Part shown: piece by piece, positions 25,929-35,071 of the stretch | Numbering within the stretch: the stretch's first letter is position 1 | Layout: every line of letters begins with the position of its first letter | Origin: an uncultured Coriobacteriaceae bacterium | GTDB lineage: Bacteria > Actinomycetota > Coriobacteriia > Coriobacteriales > UMGS124 | Assembly: GCA_900539345.1 (NCBI GenBank) | Contig: UQBS01000001.1 | Location: forward strand, 73,045-137,044 | Direction: 5' to 3' | DNA: 64,000 nt | Notes under the pieces: generated by a model | What the model saw: only the letters and a program-made list of their open reading frames with translations | Database searches by the model: none | What the model was told of the DNA's origin: nothing | Made by a program: the position numbers and the translations under genes

Positions 25929-28900
25929 ATGGCAACTGCCTCATGTGTGGGTAGGCGCGTAGTCGCCGCCATTCCCGTCGCGGCCCTTGCACTCCTGTTA
26001 TTTGCAGCCGGCTATCCGGCCGAGGCGCTGGCCGACACCACGGCGCAGGGTTCGTCCTCGACGCTTGTGAGCGTCAAGGCACCCGGCACTGAGTCCACTG
26101 GCTCGGTCAATCTGGCCTCGGCTTCCAACGCCAATGCAACCTCGACCCCTGCCGCCTCCGATGCCTCGGCCAAGAAGGCCCAGGTGGGGCAGGACACCTA
26201 TACCTATGTTCTCAATGGAAGCCAGCAAGCCGTTATCACGGGCTATGAGGGCGCTTCTGCCAAGCTTGTGCTTCCCGACAGGCTGAACGGCATTGTTTTG
26301 GCCGGCATTGCCGACGAGGCGTTCAAGGGTAGCACCGCCCTCGCCGAGGTCGTGATACCCGACGGCGTGACCTCCATTGGCGCCCGCGCCTTCGAGGGGT
26401 GCACCGCGCTTGCGAGCGTAGACATCGCCCCCACGGTGACAAGCATCGCCGAAGACGCCTTCGTGCTCGCCAAGCAGGTCGACGTTACGCAGAAGGACAA
26501 GGATGGCAAAGACCAGGTCGTGCAGCAGACGGTGTACGAGGACATTGCCGGCCTCAAGATTTTGGGCGATGCGGAGTCCATCGCGCCCGACTATGCGAGC
26601 AGGCATGGCTTCACCTTCGTGCAGAATCGCTTCCACGCGACGAAGGTCACGCTCAACAACAACTCGCTGCTTTTGCTCAACGGCGTGCAGACTGCAAAGC
26701 TCACGGGCACGGTCGAGCCTTCCAACTGCACCGATGACATCGCGTGGTCCACGAGCGATGCCTCTGTCGTGACGGTTGGGCAGGATGGCTCGGTCGTCAC
26801 GGCCGGTTTGGGCACCGCGACCGTCACCCTCACCGCCGGCAAGATGAGTGCCTCCTGCACGGTCGACGTGGTGCAGCCGGTGACGCGCATCGACCTCAAC
26901 AAGGCGAACGTCTCCATGGAGGCGGGCGACGTCAAGCCGCTGCTCGCAACCGTGCTTCCCAACAACGCCTACAACAAGAACGTCGTGTGGTCCTCCTCCA
27001 ACCCAGCGGTAGCCAAGGTGGACGAGCGCGGCAACGTCACCGGTGTGGCGCAGGGCTCAACCACGGTGACGTGCGCTGCGGTGGACGGCAGCGGTGTGAC
27101 GCAGACGGTGAAGGTCGAGGTCGTCTGCAACCAGCACGTGGTGACGAAGGCCACCGACCTTGCCAGCCCGCACGCTTATGCCAACGGCACATGCGACACC
27201 TGGGTGTACAGCGATCCTGGCGCCACTGGACTGGCCGTCACATTTGACAAGCAGACGTACCTTGAGCGCGGCTACGACTTCGTCGAGGTCTACGGTTCCG
27301 ACGGCTCCATGGTGGGGCGTTACACCGGCGCCGACCTCGCGGGCGCGACGGTGAAGGTCCCCGGCGACAGCGTGAAGATTCGCCTCGTGAGCGACGCGAC
27401 CAACGCCGAGTGGGGCTTTGGTGTCACAGGCATCAAGGAATACCAGCCCGACGGTTGGTCGTTCTTTGACGGTGACACGCATTACTACATTGGCGGCTGG
27501 CTCCTGCGCGGCGAGTGCTTCGTGGGCGGCGCGTGGCGTTACTTCGAGCCCGAGCTGGGTGCCATGCAGACCGGCCTCGTGACCCTGCCGAGCGGTGTGG
27601 TGAAGTACTACGACGAGAACGGCCTGCGCGTCACGGGCTTTGTGCATCTCTCCGACGGTTCTCGCTACTTTGACGCCGACACGGGTGTCATGGCGACCGG
27701 TCTCACCTACCTGCCCGACGGCCGTGTCATCTACTGCGGCACGAACGGCGTGCTGCGCAGTGGCACCTTCACCTTCAAGGGCGAGAAGCTGCACTTCAAC
27801 GACAACGGCGTGCTTGATAACCCTGCCACCACGTCTATCCCGGCCGGCGCGATTGCTGAGGAAGACGGCGGCCCCGCTGCTGAGTTCACGCCTGTCGTCG
27901 AGCGCAAGGCTCTCCAGGGCGCAGTCGACAGCGCGCAGGGTCTGACCGAGGCCGATTACACGCCCGAGACGTGGGCGGCCATGCAGGGCGCCCTGGCATC
28001 TGCCAAGGCAGTGCTTGCCGATGAGACGGCCACCCAGACCATCGTGGACAAGCAGACCGAGCTGCTTGATGCCGCTGTCAAGGCACTGAAGCCCGCGGCT
28101 GCTCCTGTTGTGGTTGACACGATGGGACTCGAGCAGGCCATCGGTACGGCCGAGGGACTTGTGGCGGCCGATTACTCGCCTGAGACGTGGGTGGCAATGC
28201 AGGCTGCACTGGCGTCCGCCAAGGCGGTCCGCGACGATACGAGCGCCACGCAGACCATCGTTGACAAGCAGACCGAGCTGCTTGAGGCTGCCATTGCGGC
28301 CCTTCAGCCGGCGGTTGCCCCCGTCGTGGTGGACACCTCCTGGCTCGAGCAGGTCATTGCTTCGGCCGAGGGACTGGCTGAGGCCGATTACACGCCTGCG
28401 AGTTGGGCACGCCTGAGCGCCGCACTTACCAGTGCCCATGCGGTCCTTGCCGACAGCACGGCAAGCCAGACTGTGGTGAACACGCAGGCTGACCTTGTGC
28501 AGAAAGCCATCGACGCACTGGAAGGGGCGGTGGTTCCCTCGCCGGAACCATCCCCGGAACCGGCTCCTGAACCCACTCCCGAGCCCGCCCCTGAACCCGC
28601 TCCCGCAGCGGTCGACTTTGCCGAGCTCGATAACGCGCTTGCATATGCCGGCGCGCTGATCGAGTCCGACTACACGGCTGAAAGCTGGTCGTACCTGCAG
28701 TCTGCGGTTGCCGTCGCGCAAGGCGTGCGCGCCGATGCAGCTGCAGCTCAGGAAGACGTGAACTATCAAGCTCAGAACGTGTGGGATGCCGTCAACCTGC
28801 TGGTTTCGGCACCGGCCGCCCCTGACCCCGGTGAGGGTGTGGCTGTCGTGGACGAGGCTGCAAAGAAGCAAAAGGCCGCCCAGTACCTTGGCGTGCTCTA

Positions 28901-29483
28901 CCTGAGCGCGCTCTACCAGGCCAACCTGGACGACGGCGAGTATTCCAAGGTCACCTTCAACCAGGATGGCTGGGCCGACCTGCTGTGCGATCCCACGCAG
29001 TGGGGTGCCTTTGCCGGCAACCTCGTTGCCCAGGCGGCTACAAACAGCCAGTTTGCCGAGTTCCTGAAGGATGGCGTGTTGGACAAGGACAACCCCTTTG
29101 CCCTTGATATGACCGCGGGTTCCGACGGAACGGTCTATGTGCCCTACACGACCGCCGCTTCCATGATTGCGGGCGTGACAGGTGTGGATTGTCCCGACGC
29201 GACCTTTGCCTGGGCCTCGCACATGACGCCCGGCGGCGACGGCACGGGCTTTGTGGCATGGCCGACGGCGGACTATCCGCTTGAGGCTACGTTTGCCAAT
29301 GTCGCTGAGTTCGCTGACGGCACGTTCGGGTATGTCATCAAGCTTACCTTTAAACTTTCGACTGGTGAGCAATTTGACAAGTACTACCAGGTCATTGCTA
29401 GTCCCAGTGCTGATAGTCCTTTCGGTTGGATTCTCACCCAGGTCTTGACCGACTCGAGTTTGAGTGGCTATTTTACTGAGTAG
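25929..29483 (+). CDS. Large multidomain surface protein: LRR, Big_2, CUB-like, cell-wall-binding and FIVAR repeats
   Basis: The 1184-residue exported protein starts with a Sec-type leader (residues 1-36). Then come a BspA-type LRR block (about 85-165; IPDGVTSIGARAFEGCTAL), two Big_2-like Ig domains (about 235-400), a CUB-like domain (about 405-505; YDFVEVYGSDGSMVGRYTG), glucan/choline-binding-like repeats (about 510-640; WRYFEPELGAMQTG), three tandem FIVAR repeats (about 656-868, about 72 residues each), a PEPSPEPAPEP spacer, a fourth FIVAR-like repeat near 897, and a unique C-terminal domain (about 977-1184). No LPXTG or transmembrane tail is present, so attachment would rely on the wall-binding repeats. 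Adhesion to glycan or host matrix is inferred. ATG follows GAAAGGAG. Confidence 0.88.
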   Translation: MATASCVGRRVVAAIPVAALALLLFAAGYPAEALADTTAQGSSSTLVSVKAPGTESTGSVNLASASNANATSTPAASDASAKKAQVGQDTYTYVLNGSQQAVITGYEGASAKLVLPDRLNGIVLAGIADEAFKGSTALAEVVIPDGVTSIGARAFEGCTALASVDIAPTVTSIAEDAFVLAKQVDVTQKDKDGKDQVVQQTVYEDIAGLKILGDAESIAPDYASRHGFTFVQNRFHATKVTLNNNSLLLLNGVQTAKLTGTVEPSNCTDDIAWSTSDASVVTVGQDGSVVTAGLGTATVTLTAGKMSASCTVDVVQPVTRIDLNKANVSMEAGDVKPLLATVLPNNAYNKNVVWSSSNPAVAKVDERGNVTGVAQGSTTVTCAAVDGSGVTQTVKVEVVCNQHVVTKATDLASPHAYANGTCDTWVYSDPGATGLAVTFDKQTYLERGYDFVEVYGSDGSMVGRYTGADLAGATVKVPGDSVKIRLVSDATNAEWGFGVTGIKEYQPDGWSFFDGDTHYYIGGWLLRGECFVGGAWRYFEPELGAMQTGLVTLPSGVVKYYDENGLRVTGFVHLSDGSRYFDADTGVMATGLTYLPDGRVIYCGTNGVLRSGTFTFKGEKLHFNDNGVLDNPATTSIPAGAIAEEDGGPAAEFTPVVERKALQGAVDSAQGLTEADYTPETWAAMQGALASAKAVLADETATQTIVDKQTELLDAAVKALKPAAAPVVVDTMGLEQAIGTAEGLVAADYSPETWVAMQAALASAKAVRDDTSATQTIVDKQTELLEAAIAALQPAVAPVVVDTSWLEQVIASAEGLAEADYTPASWARLSAALTSAHAVLADSTASQTVVNTQADLVQKAIDALEGAVVPSPEPSPEPAPEPTPEPAPEPAPAAVDFAELDNALAYAGALIESDYTAESWSYLQSAVAVAQGVRADAAAAQEDVNYQAQNVWDAVNLLVSAPAAPDPGEGVAVVDEAAKKQKAAQYLGVLYLSALYQANLDDGEYSKVTFNQDGWADLLCDPTQWGAFAGNLVAQAATNSQFAEFLKDGVLDKDNPFALDMTAGSDGTVYVPYTTAASMIAGVTGVDCPDATFAWASHMTPGGDGTGFVAWPTADYPLEATFANVAEFADGTFGYVIKLTFKLSTGEQFDKYYQVIASPSADSPFGWILTQVLTDSSLSGYFTE
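27898..28540 (+). repeat. Three tandem FIVAR-coding repeats of about 215 bp
   Basis: Units begin near 27900, 28117 and 28332. The first two share the core TIVDKQTELL, and the spacer PVVVDT precedes units 2 and 3. They are long enough for copy-number change by recombination. Confidence 0.75.
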
Positions 29484-29820
29484 TCATACGCTCTAGTTCA
29501 GAGTGAGACTTGCTTAAACCCAGGGCCCCATGCTTTCGAATGTTGAAGGCATGGGGCCCGGTTCGTGTATGGGGGAGGTTTCGGCGGCGGCAAGGCGTGG
29601 GTTCTGATGAGGCGGCGTTGTGCGTGGATGTACCATGCATGTATCCGAAGGGTACATCGACAAGCCTCTCACCAAGGCCTACGACTTCAGCTTGCCCGTG
29701 AGGTCCGATCTCACCCTTTACGCCAAGTGGGAGGCGACACTGCGATTCCTGCGAACCTCTCCGTTCCCGAGTAGTCTTTCAGCCTTGACTTCGCCTTCCA
29801 AACCGCCCGCAATGTCTTTA
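29484..29820. pseudogene. Gene-poor stretch with terminator and decayed InlB-type (Flg_new) repeat fragment
   Basis: A terminator stem (GGGCCCCATGC / GCATGGGGCCC, 29523-29559) follows the adhesin gene. At 29652-29737 the plus strand encodes DKPLTKAYDFSLPVRSDLTLYAKWEA, which closely matches DKSLAKAYDFNSTVRSNLTLYAKWTA inside the SLH/DUF285 gene (32343-32427), with high base identity. There is no signal peptide, start or remaining domain around it, so this is a remnant of a deleted paralog. The rest of the stretch shows no recognisable coding signal. Confidence 0.7.
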
Positions 29821-29905
29821 TTCCTATGAAAAAAGACAAAGAAATGCTCTTATTCATATGAATAATGACATTCGACTGACATTTTTCATAGGAAGATTCT
29901 ATTCT
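29821..29905 (+). promoter_or_regulatory. Promoter of the AAA/DUF4143 gene with three 32-bp-spaced palindromic motifs
   Basis: TTCCTATGAA (29821), TTCATATGAA (29853, at the centre of the perfect palindrome TTATTCATATGAATAA) and TTCATAGGAA (29885, the inverse of the first) are spaced exactly 32 bp, about three helical turns. A CTGACA -35 (29876-29881) and TATTCT -10 (29900-29905, 18-base spacer) place the third motif within the promoter spacer. The stretch is markedly AT-rich compared with its surroundings. This looks like a cooperative repressor site. Confidence 0.6.
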
Positions 29906-29969
29906 TAATGGCACAGGCAAAAGAAGCAGTTCTCTTTTTGCGGACCTGGGTGAGGAAGGGTGTCTTTCT

Positions 29970-31307
29970 ATGCGTAGAAACATCTCCAAGGCTCTTGTTG
30001 AATGGAAAGATGCGCCCAATCGCAAGCCGTTGGTCATTACGGGCGTGCGACAGTGTGGGAAGACCTATGTGATGCGCGAGTTCGGTATGTCATGTTTTAA
30101 AGACGTGGCATATATCAACCTTGAGCGAGATTCGTTGGCTGCCTCCGTTTTTGAGATGACGCTTGAACCTGCGAGAATCATTTCTGGCCTGTCGGCCGTC
30201 TCCCTTGGCAAGGAAATCGTTGAGGGAGAAACCCTTCTGATCTTGGATGAAATTCAAGCCTGTCCGCGAGCGTTGACGGCTCTCAAGTATTTCTGCGAGG
30301 ATATGCCGGGCCTTCATGTTGTTTGCGCAGGCTCGCTGCTTGGTGTCGCCCTGACCCATGAGAACATCTCGTTTCCCGTGGGCAAAGTCGATCGACTCCA
30401 AATGTACCCCATGGGCTTTGACGAGTTTCTGTCTGCCACGCGTGGGGACGGCATGGTGGAGATGCTTGCCGGTCTCTTGCCGACCTCGCCTTTGCCAGCC
30501 TCTTTCGCAAGCGAGCTTGAGACGGCCTACCGGGACTTTCTCATCGTAGGAGGGATGCCTGAGGCACTTCTGCGCTGGGTGGAAACATCTGACTATGGGC
30601 AAGTGGAAGCCGTCCAGGGTCATATTCTGGCCGACTACGAGGCGGACTTCGCTAAGCATGCGCCTCTTGGAGACGTGGCAAAAATCAGCTGGATTTGGGC
30701 ATCGGCACCCAAACAGCTTGCCAAGGAGAACAACAAGTTCGTGTTCTCGCAGGTCAAGGAAGGCAAGCGCGCCCACGAGCTCGAAGACGCTTTGCAATGG
30801 CTTGTGGCAGCCGGCCTCGTTCATAAGACCGAGCTTGTGGACAATGCCGAGCTTCCCTTGAGCTTCAACGCGGATGCTTCGTACTTTAAGGTATACATGT
30901 CCGACGTCGGGCTCCTGCACAAGATGGCAAACGTTCCCTACAAGGCTCTTTTGAAAGCCGAGCCCGCCTACGCGCGTTTCAGAGGAGCCTTGACTGAAAA
31001 CTACGTGCACAACGAGCTGCTGCTGCAGGGTCTCAAGCCCTACTTTTGGCGCTCAGGCAATACTGCCGAGGTCGATTTCGTCTTTGAGCAGGACGGTCGC
31101 ATCATTCCCGTCGAGGTGAAGTCGGCAGACAACACCATGGCAAAGAGTTACCGGCTTTTCTGTAAGCGCTACGGCATCACCAGGGGTTTCAAGCTTTCAC
31201 TCAAGAACGCTGCGGTCAATATTGATGACAACGGCTGTGAAACAGTGAGCCTGCCCCTCTACCTGGCATGGAGGCTTTCAGAGCTGGCCGTACGCGAAAC
31301 GCTTTAA
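29970..31307 (+). CDS. AAA ATPase with C-terminal DUF4143 domain
   Basis: The 445-residue protein has Walker A GVRQCGKT near residues 25-32, Walker B LLILDEIQ near 88-95, a sensor region AGSLLG, a winged-helix-like middle, and a C-terminal DUF4143 domain. That domain ends with the PD-(D/E)XK-like pattern AEVDFVFEQDGRIIPVEVKS (Asp, Glu, Lys present). The family is widespread, often in variable regions; its role is not established, though toxin-like or DNA-processing roles have been suggested. ATG at 29970 follows GAGGAAGGG. Its last codons (LAWRLSELA) lie on the 26-bp direct repeat that recurs at 35072. Confidence 0.9.
   Translation: MRRNISKALVEWKDAPNRKPLVITGVRQCGKTYVMREFGMSCFKDVAYINLERDSLAASVFEMTLEPARIISGLSAVSLGKEIVEGETLLILDEIQACPRALTALKYFCEDMPGLHVVCAGSLLGVALTHENISFPVGKVDRLQMYPMGFDEFLSATRGDGMVEMLAGLLPTSPLPASFASELETAYRDFLIVGGMPEALLRWVETSDYGQVEAVQGHILADYEADFAKHAPLGDVAKISWIWASAPKQLAKENNKFVFSQVKEGKRAHELEDALQWLVAAGLVHKTELVDNAELPLSFNADASYFKVYMSDVGLLHKMANVPYKALLKAEPAYARFRGALTENYVHNELLLQGLKPYFWRSGNTAEVDFVFEQDGRIIPVEVKSADNTMAKSYRLFCKRYGITRGFKLSLKNAAVNIDDNGCETVSLPLYLAWRLSELAVRETL
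31263..31288 (+). repeat. 26-bp direct repeat, left copy
   Basis: Perfectly identical to 35072-35097, same orientation. It lies at the 3' end of the AAA/DUF4143 gene, ending 19 bases before its final base. The two copies bracket the SLH/DUF285 gene, a spacing of 3.8 kb. Confidence 0.8.
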
Positions 31308-31488
31308 CGGGTGAGGTGTGGGGCGGCTGGCGCAGTCAGCGGGGTGCCGCTTGTCTGGGCTTGCGGGCCAAAGAACCGCTCGTTTCCTCTGTGCGCTGGT
31401 AGCCACCGCCCTAGGGTGTACGATTCGCGTATCTGAAGTTGCGCTGAAGGTCCCAGGGGGCTTGCGGCGCGAGGAAAGGAGCGAGGGT

Positions 31489-34400
31489 ATGGCGTGCAAG
31501 GAACGGGCCGCGAAGATCGGGGGAGGTGCCCTTGGCAGGGTCTGGGCCCTCGTCGCCGCGTTTGCGCTACTTCTCGGCCTGGCCGCAATGGCACCCGCTT
31601 CTGCCCAGGCTGCGTCCTTCAGGGACGTCCCCTCTGGGCAGTGGTACACCTCCTGGGTGGAGCAGGCCTCCGACCAGGGCCTCATGTCGGGCTTCACCGA
31701 CCCGGCCACGGGCAGGCCCACGGGCTACTTCGGCCCCGACGAGCCCCTCACCCGCGCCCAGGTCGCCACGGTGCTGTGGCGCATGGCGGGCGGCCCCTCC
31801 TCCGGCCACGCCTCCTTCCCCGACGTGGAGCGCGGCTCCTGGTACGACGCGCCCGTGGCCTGGTGCGTTAAGGCCGGCGTCGTCACCGGCTACACCTCCG
31901 GCCCCGACAGGGGCCATTTCAGGCCCGACAGGCCCGTCACCCGCCAGGAGCTGGCCACCATGGTGTACAGGTACGCCAAATACGCCGGCATGGACGTCGC
32001 CGACCCCGACCCGAGCGCCTTCAGGTCGACGACCGACTGGCGCACGGCGGACTCCTGGGCCTCGGAGGCCCTCACCTGGACCGCCGCCGCGGGCGTGCTC
32101 TCCGGCGTCGACAACCACGACGGGACCTACTCGGTGGTGCCCTTCGGCACCGCCACCCGCGCGATGGCGGCCAAGGTCTTCGTCGTGCTCTCCGGCTCCC
32201 CCTCGGCCGCCAAGGCGAGCTACACGGTCACCTTCAATTCCAACGGCGGCTCGGCCGTCAAGGCGCAGACAGTGAAGAACGGCGCCAAGGCCTCCAAACC
32301 CGCCAGTCCCACCAAGTCGGGTTATACCTTCAAGGGCTGGTACTCCGACAAGTCCCTCGCCAAGGCCTACGACTTCAACTCGACCGTGAGGTCCAACCTC
32401 ACCCTCTACGCCAAGTGGACGGCGAAGTCCCAGGCCTACGCAATCCTCTACAAGGACGGCCTGCTCTCCCTGCAGACAGGATCCGACACCGACCCCTCGC
32501 ACGGCGAGGTCCTCGGCAAGTGGGCGTGGGACGGCTCGTCCCGCCCCTGGTACGACAAGCGCGCCCGCGTGAGGTCCGTCGTTGCGAGGGATAAGATTGC
32601 CATCTCCGATGAGTCTCGTATATTCGGCGGCCTTCTGAATTGCAAAAACATGGACCTTTCGAAGCTTGACGTCAGCCGTGCCACGAGTTTCTGTTCCATG
32701 TTCTGGGGCTGCTCGTCCCTCCAATCCCTCGACCTTTCCGGTTGGGACGTCTCCGGCGTCATAGACTTTTCTGTTATGTTTTATGATTGTTCTTCCCTCC
32801 GGTCTCTTAACCTTTCTGGTTGGGATGTCTCTAATGCCGATGACCTCTTTGGGATGTTCTTGGGCTGCTCGTCCCTCCAATCCCTCAATCTCTCCGGCTG
32901 GGACGTCTCTAGTGCCTCGAGACTTTCGAGCATGTTTTACGGCTGCTCGTCCCTGCAGTCCCTCGACCTCTCCGGTTGGATTGCCGCTGCGGATCTCTCA
33001 GGCATGTTCTCCGGTTGCTCGCGTTTACAGTCCCTCGATCTCTCCGGCTGGGATTTGTCCAATGCCTCGGACCTCTCTGGCATGTTTTACGGCTGCTCGT
33101 CCCTCCAGTCCCTCGACGTCTCTGATTGGGACGTCTCCAATGCCTCAGTCTTCTCCGACATGTTTTACGGTTGCTCGTCCCTTGCGACCCTCGACATCTC
33201 CGGCTGGGACGTCTCCAACGCCTCGGACCTCTCCAAGATGTTTTACGGTTGCTCGTCCCTGCAGTCCCTCGACATCTCCGGCTGGGATGTGTCCAACGTG
33301 ACAAGCTTCGCTTCTAATAATGGCTTTGACAGAGGCATGTTCGAAGGATGCTCCTCTCTGATATCCCTGGACCTTTCTGGCTGGGATGTGTCTTCGGCCA
33401 CGAACCTTTGGTACATGTTCTCTGGTTGCTCGTCCCTCCGGTCCCTAGACCTCTCCGGTTGGAATGTGTCCTCGGCCACGAATCTCTCCCACATGTTTTT
33501 CGGCTGTTCGTCGCTGACGACCCTCGATCTCTCTGACTGGGACGTGTCCTCAGTCATGGATTTTTCCCTCCTGTTCGAAGATTGCTCGTCCCTGCGGTCC
33601 CTCGATCTCTCTGGTTGGGATACCTCCAACGCCGTGGACTTTTCCCGCATGTTCTCCAGCTGCTCGTCCTTGCAGTCTCTCGACCTCTCCGGCTGGGATA
33701 CCTCCAACGCCGTGAACCTCTCCTGGATGTTCTCTTGCTGTTTTTCCATGCAGTTCCTCGATGTTTCCGGCTGGCACGTTTCCTCGGCGACGGACCTCCG
33801 CTACATGTTCGAAGGCTGCTCACGTCTGCAGTCCCTCGACCTCTCCGGCTGGGACGTGTCCTCGGCGAAGTATCTCAGTCTCATGTTTTCTGACTGCTCG
33901 TCCTTGAACTCTGTGACTTTGGGCTCCGAGTGTGGTCCGCTCGTCTGGGAGCTTCCCTCCGGCCCCTGGTATGACGCCGAGGGCAATGAGTACGACCGCC
34001 CGCCGGCAGGCGTCGCGGGCACGTTCACCAAGGCGAAGCCGGCAACGCTGGCGCTCGCGGTTGATGGTGTGTCGGACGCCGATGCGCTGTTGCCTGCCCA
34101 GATCGTCGAGGGGGAGCAGGACGGCCAGCGCTACGTCGTCGTGCCCGAGGGCGCGCCCTTCGAATGCGGCCTCGAGTACCCCGAGCTCGCCGGGCGCTAC
34201 GTGGGGCCGGGCGTGTATGTCACGGGGTACGTGGGGGATGCCGACTCGGTCACCGTGCCGCTTGAGATTGACGGTACGCCCGTGGTGTCGGCGAACCTCT
34301 CCTGGAACGAGTCCGACCGTGCGGGTATGACGAGGCTCGCCTTCGTCTCGTTCGAGCGCGTCGAGGGCAAGGTTTCTTCGCTTGCGCAGCTCGACGTGTC

Positions 34401-34905
34401 GGGCAACGTGCTCTCCTCGCTCGACATCGAGGGCCTTGACGCCCTTGTACGCCTGAACTGCGAGGGCAACCCCATCGCCGACCTTGCGGCCCTCCAAGCA
34501 TGGGCCGCGCAGGACGGCCACGAGGCGAAGCTGCCGCAGGTACAGGATGCCACCCCCGTCGAGCCTGACGACGTTGCAGCTCCCTCTGAGCCGCAGGAGC
34601 CTGCTTCTCCCGACATCCCGGCGGAGCCTGCAAGCCCTGAGGCTCCCTCGACGGGGCCGGAGGAACCTTCTGATCCAGCGACTCCCGCCGAGTCCGAGCA
34701 GCCTGGCAACGCCGATGTGCCTGATGAGCTTGGCCAGCCTGGTGCCAGTTCCGACACGGGCAATCTCGAACAGCCTGAAGCGCCCGCGGACACTGCAGGG
34801 CTTGGCGAGTCCGGGCAAGACGGCGACGTCTCCGCTACTGAAGGGCAAGCCGACGTCATCCGGCTTTCCGAGCTGGGGGAGGAGGCTCTCGATCTGGCAG
34901 CCTAG
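31489..34905 (+). CDS. S-layer-homology protein with InlB-type repeat and 15 DUF285 (BspA-like) repeats
   Basis: The 1138-residue protein has a signal peptide (1-41, ending SAQAA), three SLH domains (about 43-100, 108-165, 176-235) that bind wall pyruvylated glycans, an InlB B/Flg_new repeat (about 245-312), and about 15 DUF285 leucine-rich repeats (about 385-810). The DUF285 unit is 24 residues, of the form MFxGCSSLQSLDLSGWDVSNA. A non-repeat domain and a long acidic Pro/Glu/Ala-rich tail (about 1024-1138) follow. No LPXTG. I chose ATG 31489 because AAAGGA is 8 bases upstream and it gives a clean signal peptide; a 5' extension to 31318 does not. A surface adhesin role is likely. Confidence 0.9.
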   Translation: MACKERAAKIGGGALGRVWALVAAFALLLGLAAMAPASAQAASFRDVPSGQWYTSWVEQASDQGLMSGFTDPATGRPTGYFGPDEPLTRAQVATVLWRMAGGPSSGHASFPDVERGSWYDAPVAWCVKAGVVTGYTSGPDRGHFRPDRPVTRQELATMVYRYAKYAGMDVADPDPSAFRSTTDWRTADSWASEALTWTAAAGVLSGVDNHDGTYSVVPFGTATRAMAAKVFVVLSGSPSAAKASYTVTFNSNGGSAVKAQTVKNGAKASKPASPTKSGYTFKGWYSDKSLAKAYDFNSTVRSNLTLYAKWTAKSQAYAILYKDGLLSLQTGSDTDPSHGEVLGKWAWDGSSRPWYDKRARVRSVVARDKIAISDESRIFGGLLNCKNMDLSKLDVSRATSFCSMFWGCSSLQSLDLSGWDVSGVIDFSVMFYDCSSLRSLNLSGWDVSNADDLFGMFLGCSSLQSLNLSGWDVSSASRLSSMFYGCSSLQSLDLSGWIAAADLSGMFSGCSRLQSLDLSGWDLSNASDLSGMFYGCSSLQSLDVSDWDVSNASVFSDMFYGCSSLATLDISGWDVSNASDLSKMFYGCSSLQSLDISGWDVSNVTSFASNNGFDRGMFEGCSSLISLDLSGWDVSSATNLWYMFSGCSSLRSLDLSGWNVSSATNLSHMFFGCSSLTTLDLSDWDVSSVMDFSLLFEDCSSLRSLDLSGWDTSNAVDFSRMFSSCSSLQSLDLSGWDTSNAVNLSWMFSCCFSMQFLDVSGWHVSSATDLRYMFEGCSRLQSLDLSGWDVSSAKYLSLMFSDCSSLNSVTLGSECGPLVWELPSGPWYDAEGNEYDRPPAGVAGTFTKAKPATLALAVDGVSDADALLPAQIVEGEQDGQRYVVVPEGAPFECGLEYPELAGRYVGPGVYVTGYVGDADSVTVPLEIDGTPVVSANLSWNESDRAGMTRLAFVSFERVEGKVSSLAQLDVSGNVLSSLDIEGLDALVRLNCEGNPIADLAALQAWAAQDGHEAKLPQVQDATPVEPDDVAAPSEPQEPASPDIPAEPASPEAPSTGPEEPSDPATPAESEQPGNADVPDELGQPGASSDTGNLEQPEAPADTAGLGESGQDGDVSATEGQADVIRLSELGEEALDLAA
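32647..33915 (+). repeat. Tandem 72-bp DUF285-coding repeats (about 15 units)
   Basis: Each unit encodes 24 residues with conserved MF, CSSL, LDLSGWDVS. One unit near 32980 is two codons shorter, and a longer insert (TSFASNNGFDR) breaks the array near 33300. The array can expand or contract by slippage or recombination. Confidence 0.85.
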
Positions 34906-34937
34906 TTCCTGGCGGCTCAACAGATAGATGCTCACGA

Positions 34938-34983
34938 AGCGGGCGGGGTGCCTTCGCCAAAAGGCACCCTGTCCGCTTTTTTG
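34938..34983 (+). terminator. Rho-independent terminator of the SLH/DUF285 gene
   Basis: A 17-bp stem with two mismatches is followed by a run of six T residues. Confidence 0.9.
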
Positions 34984-35071
34984 TATGCATATTCGACGGG
35001 GTCCCGTTTTCTGTCGTTTCATGCGCGATCACATTCGGCGAGCGATTCGTCGCGTGTGGGCATCTATTCGA

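Noticed and set aside
27057..29372. Minus-strand frame of 771 residues antisense to the adhesin
   Set aside because: The plus-strand frame contains clear domains. The minus frame is rich in His, Gly and Arg and matches nothing.
32647..33915. 72-bp periodic repeats as a CRISPR array
   Set aside because: Repeats are in-frame protein-coding (DUF285), imperfect, with no spacer structure and no cas genes.
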